64,000 nucleotides of DNA, taken from NCBI RefSeq assembly GCF_964656455.1, contig NC_135717.1, positions 138,832,308 through 138,896,307 of the forward strand, written 5' to 3'. Of the stretch, positions 57,420 through 64,000 are shown in pieces; within the stretch, counting starts at the first letter, position 1, and the number at the start of each line of letters is the position of its first letter. This DNA comes from Halichoerus grypus (taxonomy: Eukaryota; Chordata; Mammalia; Carnivora; Phocidae). The notes beneath the pieces are model-generated. The model was not told where the DNA came from and ran no database searches. It worked only from the letters and a program-made list of their open reading frames with translations. Position numbers and translations under genes: made by a program.

Positions 57420-58300
57420 AAATAAACTTTGTTTTTTTGGAGTAATTTTATATTTATAGGAAAGTTGTGAAGAGAGTAGACCATTTCCTTAAACCCTTAC
57501 TGATCTCCCTTAAGGTTAGCCATGGTATAAATACTGGTCAAAACTAGGAAATTAGTATTAGCACATTGATATTAACTAAACTCCTGAATTTATTTGGAAT
57601 TCACAGTTTTTTCCACTGATGTCCTTTTTTCTGTCCATTGATCCAGTCCAGGCTACCACATTACATGTAATCATCATGACTTCTTAGTCTCTGATTTGTG
57701 ACAATTTTTTGATATTTCCTTGTCTTTTGCATGACCTTGACATTTTTCAGGAGTCCTGGTCAGTTATGTTTTAGAATATTCCTTAATTTATAAAAACAGA
57801 GAGAGTGGCAAACCATAAGAGACTCCTAACTAGGGAACTGAGGGTTGCTGGAGGGTGGGAGGGTGGGAGGGGGATGGGGTAATTGGGTGATGGGCATTAG
57901 GGAGGGCACTTGATGTCATCAGCTCTGCGTGTTGTATGCAACTATGAATCACTAAATTCTGCCCCGAAACTAATAATACTGGAATACTAATAATACTGGA
58001 ATACTAATAACTGGAATTAAAAAAAAATAATATTCCTTAATTTAGTTTTTTCTGATTCATTTTTTTAATCATTATTAGATCTGAGTGGCAAGGGGTGGGG
58101 ACGAATATCACAGAGGCGAAGGTCCCTCCTGCTTACCTCGTGTCTGGAGATGCATGGCATCAAAGTGACTTATTCCTGTTGATATTAATCTTGATCACTT
58201 GTATAAGGTAGTGTTTGCTGGGGTTTCTTCACTAAAAAGTTCCTATTTTCCCTCTCTTTATCCTATTCTTTGGAAGTGAGTAACCTAGTTTTATATGAAA
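57420..58300. mobile_element. Old L1 3' UTR split by a younger L1
   Basis: ACTGGTCAAAACTAGGAAAT, CCAGTCCAGGCTACCACATT, GGAGTCCTGGTCAGTTATG, AATATCACAGAGGCGAAGG and TTCTTTGGAAGTGAGTAACC are consecutive landmarks of an ancient L1 3' UTR, interrupted at 57791-58028. Orientation not settled. Confidence 0.6.
57791..58028 (+). mobile_element. 5'-truncated young L1 3' end with 16-bp duplication
   Basis: GAGAGTGGCAAACCATAAGA to the A tail, a carnivoran L1 3' UTR. Perfect duplication AATATTCCTTAATTTA at 57775-57790 and 58029-58044. It holds a G-rich motif (57853-57879) and a 17-bp tandem repeat, ACTAATAATACTGGAAT, near its end. Confidence 0.9.
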
Positions 58301-59022
58301 AAAGGAGTGCTTCATTTTTATTTCTCTGTTTTTTATTTAGGACCAAATACATCTTTTGAATCTGTGCAGTAGGGAGGTTCTTTTTTTATCTTTAATTAAA
58401 ATACCTTATCCTTCCTATGACAAATTATAATGCTTCTTAATCAAGCAAATTTTGATTTTCATAACAGACTGAAGATTCCACTATAAGATAGATAGTTTTT
58501 TACTAGTGACAGTGAAGATGTTAACATAAGATGAAAATTCTCATACCAAAGGGAATGTATTTTTAGTGCAATCCAATAAGAAAAGCTTTTCCATGAGTGT
58601 TGTTTCATACAAACAATAAGGGAAAAATACTATACCGTAAATGGCATTTTGCATTGTGTCTGGAAAGATATGTAGCTTTACTTTTCATATACATTTTTCA
58701 TTCCATGTATGGAATGTTTTTCACAATATGAGTATTTTAGTTTTATTTACTCCATGTACTCTATACTATAAAGTCCTACTTCAAAAATTGTATTCTTTTT
58801 CCCCAGAGACATTATGCTTTAATAACCTCTAAGACTTCTTCTATAGAAAGCTAATTCCTCTTGGTCCACTTCCTTCCTTCCTTCTCCAAGAATGGATTCC
58901 TTCAATCAATTCCTCTTTTTATTTAGTTTTCAACCCCTCCTGCATTTTGGGCCTCTTCACTGAGGCTAGAAACAAGCTGTCTGGCTCAGCTTTAAAATGA
59001 GCATGTGTGCAGGGGCGCCCGT
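58301..59022. other. Unassigned sequence
   Basis: No gene or repeat recognised. Confidence 0.35.
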
Positions 59023-59067
59023 ATGTGTGTGCACGTGGACGCACACACATGCGTGCGTGCACACACG
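59023..59067. repeat. Alternating GT/AC inverted repeat
   Basis: ATGTGTGTGC (59023-59032) and GCACACACAT (59041-59050) are a perfect 10-bp inverted repeat around 8 bp, followed by GCGTGCGTGCACACACG. Alternating purine-pyrimidine text of this kind favours Z-DNA. Confidence 0.85.
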
Positions 59068-59394
59068 TTTTTGCACTCTCAGGCAAACGCACATGCTTTC
59101 TCTGTCTCTGATCGTATGTGTAGGTTTTTCAGTTCTTCTCCTAAATCTCTTAAGAGGTTACATTTATACTTAGCGTCACTTAATTGTACATATAAAAATT
59201 AGTTAAAATGGTCAATTTGGTTGTATTGTATCACATTAAAAATGAAAACAAGCAGTAGGTTACATTTATCTCTTTTGTGTCCCTATTTGCTGTCTTTAAC
59301 CCAATCTCGCTCCGAATTTTCCTGTACTCTCTCTGCTGAAACGGTTTTGTCTGTGCCATCCGTCATCCCTAATTTTCAAATCAGATGGACTTTG
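59068..59394. other. Unassigned sequence
   Basis: Immediately precedes an L2 3' end and may be diverged L2; nothing firm. Confidence 0.3.
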
Positions 59395-59462
59395 TCCTTC
59401 TGGAGTTGGCCAGTCACTGACACACAGTGTGAATTTAATAAATATCAGTTGATCGAATGTTG
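59395..59462 (+). mobile_element. LINE-2 3' end
   Basis: CAGTCACTGACACACAGTGT and TTTAATAAATATCAGTTGAT fit the L2 terminus. Confidence 0.5.
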
Positions 59463-60364
59463 AAGGAACTTTTAATTCTCCATTAAAATGTTGGTATGTA
59501 TAGGAATACCTCTCACAAGTACGCTTTCCAAATCTGCTTGATTTATAATGACTAGTGACTCCTCCCTTCCTGTTTCTGTGTGGTACCTACTCATGCATTT
59601 GAATGAAGCAGGAATATCTGGTATAGTCAGGCCGTGTTATTAGAGCTTTTGCAATGTATATTGGATTACTGTGTATTTTTAGTTCGTGCTCCACTGATAG
59701 TTTTAGTAACTGGTTTGGGGCCTGTTTGGTCAGTCCCCAATAACAATATCACTTTCTGCTTAACCCCTTTGGGTCCTAAATGGCAAATCTGTGCTTTTTG
59801 TGGGCAATAGAAAATTGGACCAGGGGGAGTATACCTCTCACAGAAGAGGCTCCTTGTTCTCTTTCCTGAGAAAGATCAGCTGGTCATCTGAACTAAGACA
59901 CAAATACTTAAAAATGAGGCAATAGTTGTATCCTAGGTCATATAGTGGAGATAAAGTAAGGTAGGTCACAGAGGCAGAATGAATGACTAGCCATAGTAGA
60001 GTAGGGTTTTTAAGCAATGTTAGAGAGTCTTTCTCTGGTCAACCCTTAACTTGAGAAAAATTTTCCCAGCCCCAAATAAGGACCCTCAAAAGAACTTCTG
60101 CATCTTTAATGTAAAACCAAGCTGCTTTTCACAGTGGAGTTGTATCTACGTTTGTGGTGTCCTAGTGGGTCTGCTCAGTGGTTACCAACCTTTATTCTCT
60201 CATACTTATATCCCCCTTTAAACTTCTTTTATTTCAAGAGACATTGTAAAGACAGATGGAATTATATATTCCTGTTCGAGGGAGGTGTTTAGCTTAGTAT
60301 TATCTAAGCTTAGTATTATCAGCATTTGGCTGGGCCAAGAATAATACTAATATATATCAATGAT
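59463..60364. other. Unassigned sequence with a small duplication
   Basis: AGCTTAGTATTATC occurs at 60291-60304 and 60307-60320. No gene recognised. Confidence 0.4.
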
Positions 60365-60760
60365 AATGGCAGCATTAACATCCATATATTGAGCCCAGAC
60401 TGTTCTTATGAAGTCATCCAGGCATTTTGCAAATACTCTGAAGTCAGGGACCATGTCCATTGTATCCCCACCTTTGGTAGACTCACTGGGACATAGAAGG
60501 CAAGAATATTTCTTATCTTCAGAACAATCCTGAATGAATCTATTCTAATTTCTCTTCTACAGATGGAGAAACTGAAGCTTACAAATAAATAACACTACAT
60601 CAAAAACTAATGATGTAATGAATGGTGACTAACATAACATAATAAAATAAAAAAAAAAAACCACAAATAAATAACTTGTACAAGGCTATTCACTTAGTAA
60701 TTATAGTGGCACATTTGAGCTCAAGTTCAATTCAAGGCCAGACATATTTGCGTTGTACCA
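60365..60760 (-). mobile_element. MIR remnant broken by L2-like and L1 pieces
   Basis: Inverted MIR text appears in three pieces: CATCCATATATTGAGCCCAG; CTTCTACAGATGGAGAAACT; and GTACAAGGCTATTCACTTAG with CAAGTTCAATTCAAGGCCAG. Between the first two lies an L2-3'-end-like string (GTCAGGGACCATGTCCATTG); between the last two lies a tiny L1 insertion. Confidence 0.55.
60594..60662 (+). mobile_element. 69-bp L1 3' end insertion with 13-bp duplication
   Basis: ACTACATCAAAAACTAATGA, TGGTGACTAACATAACATAA and the A tail are the last part of the carnivoran L1 3' UTR. ACAAATAAATAAC flanks it at 60581-60593 and 60663-60675. Confidence 0.88.
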
Positions 60761-61708
60761 TGGTAGCAAGTAGGTAGATGGGTAAAATAATAAAAGAGTG
60801 AGTGAATGAATGAATTGCTGTAGCCCTATTTATTTGTATTTATTACTCAGCCATCTCTAGGTTACCTTTGGTTAGGATAAGAGAATTGTGCTTGCCACGG
60901 TAGAAGATGGGTTTGATTTCTCCTTCCCTGTTCTTAAGATCCAAAGCATCTGTGGAGGTCCAAAAACAAAACAAAATAAAACAAAACAGAAGAAAACAAA
61001 CAGTGGCACAATTGGACTCTAGGGATGTGCTCACGCTATGGAGGCCAGTCTGCTTAGATAGCTGCAGGTCTCCAAGACTTCCCTATGAGACAGGAGAGCA
61101 TGTTTCAGAGGTGCTCAGCAATATTTTGTCACCAAGGAACCGGTAGAGGGGTGTGAATGAATGGTCATTCTGCCGGGTGCCCATATCACTCTTTGTGTCT
61201 TATGAGTTCAGGTTCCAAATATGTTGTACTTAAGTAATTCTGCTCTTTGCTTTGTCTGGCCCAGAATTCCGTTAACTGTCCAAATCTGGGGAGCTCACAA
61301 ATCAAAACAATCAATTTCCAAGAAGAATGGCCTATTTAAATTCAATTCCAGGAAGGTACTGGAATCAAGGGTATATAATAGGGCAGGTCAGAACAAAAGA
61401 CAGATTGGCAAGGACAGGAGAAGGGCATTTCAGGCAGGGAATAATGTGTTTATTATTACACTTGAGTAACTTTAAATTTTGATCCTTTTATTTCCCCTTT
61501 CTACTTTTTCTCTAGAAATTGCTAAGGAAATTGGACAGAAAGTAGAAGAAGAGAAAAGGCCATGAATCTTCTACGAGTTTAATAATTCTGATACAAGTCA
61601 TTAAAGTTTAATTGAGATAGTTAGATATTTATATGGAATCAAATACAGAAGCAAAACTAAAGTAGCCAACACTCCAAGAGAGCTTTGGAATGACTTGTTG
61701 AACAGCAG
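60761..61708. other. Unassigned sequence with an (AAAAC)n-like stretch
   Basis: 60962-61003 is an AAAAC/AAAAT simple repeat. No gene or named repeat otherwise. Confidence 0.4.
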
Positions 61709-61800
61709 AGAGGCTTTTGTGTCTTTCGGAATCTTTTGCAAATTTGCAGCCAGAAGAGGCTTTTGTGTCTTTCGGAATCTTTTGCAAATTTGCAGCCAAA
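61709..61800. repeat. 46-bp tandem duplication
   Basis: Two copies beginning AGAGGCTTTTGTGTCTTTCG, at 61709-61754 and 61755-61800, identical except for one base near the end (G/A). Confidence 0.95.
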
Positions 61801-62544
61801 GAGAAATCTGGTGTGAACAAGGTTTGTCTAATATTACTTCCCATTTGTTGGAGAGTTGTAGTTAGTTAGCTGGAAATACAGTATTTCAGTTGCTAGGTGA
61901 AATATATCTGTTATAAGCAGTAATGCTTTTACATAAATTTATCTGAGATTTTGGCAGAAATTAAATTCAGCCTGTCCTCATTTACATCTCTAATGCGTGC
62001 CTTTTGAATGTGTTGATTCTAAAACATTGGTTATGACTCTATGTTATATTGTTAATATATATGGTAGTTCACAGTTTATAGACCACTGGCTTCCGGGATT
62101 TAAGGCAGTTTGAAGGAGAGCATACTGCTACTCTTTCTATAAACCTCTTTTTTTTGTTTTTTTGATACATAAATTAGTTAATTTAATTTTTTTTTTAACA
62201 AATAAAAGTTTTTATTTTCCCACTGAAATTTCCTTACAATGATGGTGAATATCAGCAGTTATAGAGAACAGGTAGTATCTGTATTTTCAACTTCCCAAGA
62301 ATCTTCTGCCCAGTATTACAGAGGTATTCTATAACATCTTGTTTAAAACAATTTCAATATTTGAGATTGCTGAAGTAGGATTTTTTGAAGATCATTGAAT
62401 GTCCTTTATTTTATATTAAATCATTGGCACTTTGTGTCTTTCTTTATATGTAATAGCAAACACTTTGGGAAAAATGTTTTCTCCAAAATTTTCTTTGGTA
62501 TCAATTTTGTGTCTACTCAACTTAATAATTTTATAAAAATGAGG
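61801..62544. other. Unassigned sequence
   Basis: T-rich runs near 62149-62200. No gene or repeat recognised. Confidence 0.35.
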
Positions 62545-62709
62545 TAAAGAGAGAGAGTGCAACTTGGAGGAGGGGCAGAAGGAGAGGGAGACAAGCAGAC
62601 TCCCCAGTGACCCTAAGCAACAGTGGGGCTCAATCCCAAGATGCTGAGATCATGACCTGAGCCGAAATCAAATGTCGGATGCTACCGACTGAGCCACCCA
62701 GGCGCTCCT
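62545..62709 (-). mobile_element. Old Can-SINE, minus strand
   Basis: GGCAGAAGGAGAGGGAGACA, GCAACAGTGGGGCTCAATCC, GATCATGACCTGAGCC and GACTGAGCCACCCAGGCGC are in SINEC order. The A tail and the target duplication have decayed. Confidence 0.87.
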
Positions 62710-62751
62710 AAAGCTATTTCTTTTATGGGCATAAAGTCCTCATTAATAGTG

Positions 62752-62990
62752 TTTTGGAAGTGGTTAAAAGTACATTCTGAAGATGGACTTCCAGGATTCT
62801 CATACTACTTTCATCATTTACTAGCTGTGTGACTTTTAAACAACTTAAATACCTCTCTGTGCCTTAGGTTTTTCAACTTTAACTGGAGATTATAATAGTA
62901 CCTACTTGCCGTTCTTGTTCTGAGGATTAAATGAGATCCTTTTGATAACATGCTTACTTAGAACAATATCTGGCACATAGTAAACACTAT
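62752..62990 (+). mobile_element. MIR SINE, nearly full length
   Basis: GAAGATGGACTTCCAGGATT, TTACTAGCTGTGTGACTTTT, ACCTCTCTGTGCCTTAGGTT, GAGGATTAAATGAGATCCTT and ATATCTGGCACATAGTAAAC span MIR from 5' to 3'. It includes the conserved core. Confidence 0.8.
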
Positions 62991-64000
62991 TTCTATAACA
63001 GCATGTCTTTGAAGTTTTATAATTTCTGTTAATTTTGATTGGTAATTATATTTCTAGGAATCAGAGTATTTGAATTAGACTTTCTAATTCTTGATCAAGC
63101 AGGTTTTCATTTACTGTGGTAACTTTAGATCTTATTTCAACAATTTATAAAGAATATTTTTTGAGAGAACCCAAAGATATTGTGCATGAGAATCAAATAT
63201 AAATATACATACATATATATGAAATCATTTTGTTGTATTGCATTAATTTGAAATATGAGACTATTTCAGCCTATTTCATTTGTTTGCAAGGTTTTCAGGT
63301 TAAAGTGCTTCCCTGTTTTGGAAATTCTTATGAAAATTGTGTGCCATATGCTATTTTCTTATTTTCCTTGTAAATCTTAGCCATGTCCTTAATAGATGGG
63401 CATTTTACAATTATAAAATCACTGAACTAGAATCATTAGTCTTTTCATTTTGGTAATTTATGTTTTCATATTTGTGCCCCTTCTTTAGAGGAATATTGGG
63501 AAAGCAAGTTGTATGTTTGAAATTTATAGTCTATTTTTATTTTATTTTAATAAGTTATAGGATGAAAAGCTCTGAGATATTGTAATACCTTGATTTTCTG
63601 ACATGTTGTGAGGAAATGATATATTCTGGATAAATGCATTTTTAAAGGTGATCACCCCATAATGTATTATTTTTTTCCTTGTCTCCTGAAGCAGTGCATA
63701 GTAAATATAATATACAATCTTCTTCATAATACCGGGTCATCATTAAGAATTTTTATTATACTGCCCAGTGACACAACACTGTCCTGAGGATATATTAAAA
63801 TAGGCGGCCCTCCTTGACGGTGTACTAAATGAGTCCAGACAGCTGTCTTTTTGTGAATTCTGATGTCTACTGTTATTCCTTACCACTGGCAATGTGCCAG
63901 CTTCTAGAAAAACAATGCCCTTTATTTAAGTTGATTCTGACTAAAATCCATGCTCCCTAGAATTGTGTCTGAAATAACACTAGAATAGAGCTTGAGTAAG
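62991..64000. other. Unassigned AT-rich sequence
   Basis: No gene, RNA or named repeat recognised up to the window end. Confidence 0.4.

Overview
This is non-coding nuclear DNA from a carnivoran mammal. It carries twenty tRNA-Lys-derived Can-SINEs (SINEC) on both strands. Their bodies (CTGCTTGTGTTCCC, then CTCTCTCTGTCAAATAAATAAA tails) are the type I associate with arctoid caniforms. They look more seal-like than dog- or cat-like, but that assignment is from memory of subfamily sequences. The rest of the repeat content is ordinary mammalian: carnivoran L1 3' ends, old L1 3' ends, LINE-2, a CR1/L3 fragment, MIR, MaLR/ERVL LTRs and hAT MITEs. I found no protein-coding exon, no RNA gene and no CpG-island-like stretch. 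Base composition is AT-rich throughout, so the window is intergenic or within a large intron. The open reading frames in it are short and either unrecognisable or inside repeats.

Layout. 0-8 kb: a head-to-head SINE pair, an MLT1 LTR, a hAT MITE and a G-rich/C-rich mirror tract. 8.4-10.2 kb: an unassigned repeat-like block, then the decayed C-terminal (transmembrane) part of a gammaretrovirus-type env on the minus strand, then LINE-2. 10.5-11.6 kb: a SINE nested in the tail of another SINE, then L2 and MIR. 13.7-15.3 kb: a young SINE, a CR1/L3 fragment, a MIR broken by another MIR, and an ERVL-type LTR. 16-26 kb: scattered SINE, L2 and MIR among unassigned sequence. 26.5 kb: a truncated L1. 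33 kb: an MST-like MaLR LTR split by an old SINE. 36.6-44.3 kb: three long L1 3' portions. 44.4-44.9 kb: two SINEs in opposite orientation whose target-site duplications show that the DNA between them has been flipped. 46-53 kb: MLT1, L2, hAT MITEs and an old L1 split by a SINE. 56-58.3 kb: old L1s, one split by a young truncated L1. 60-63 kb: a mosaic holding a 69-bp L1 insertion, a 46-bp tandem duplication, an old SINE and a full-length MIR.

Nothing here suggests a new biochemical system. The most informative signals are structural: the SINE-mediated inversion at 44.4-44.9 kb, the env remnant near 9.4 kb, and several datable insertion nests. Repeat family names come from recognising the sequence by eye and should be confirmed against a repeat library.
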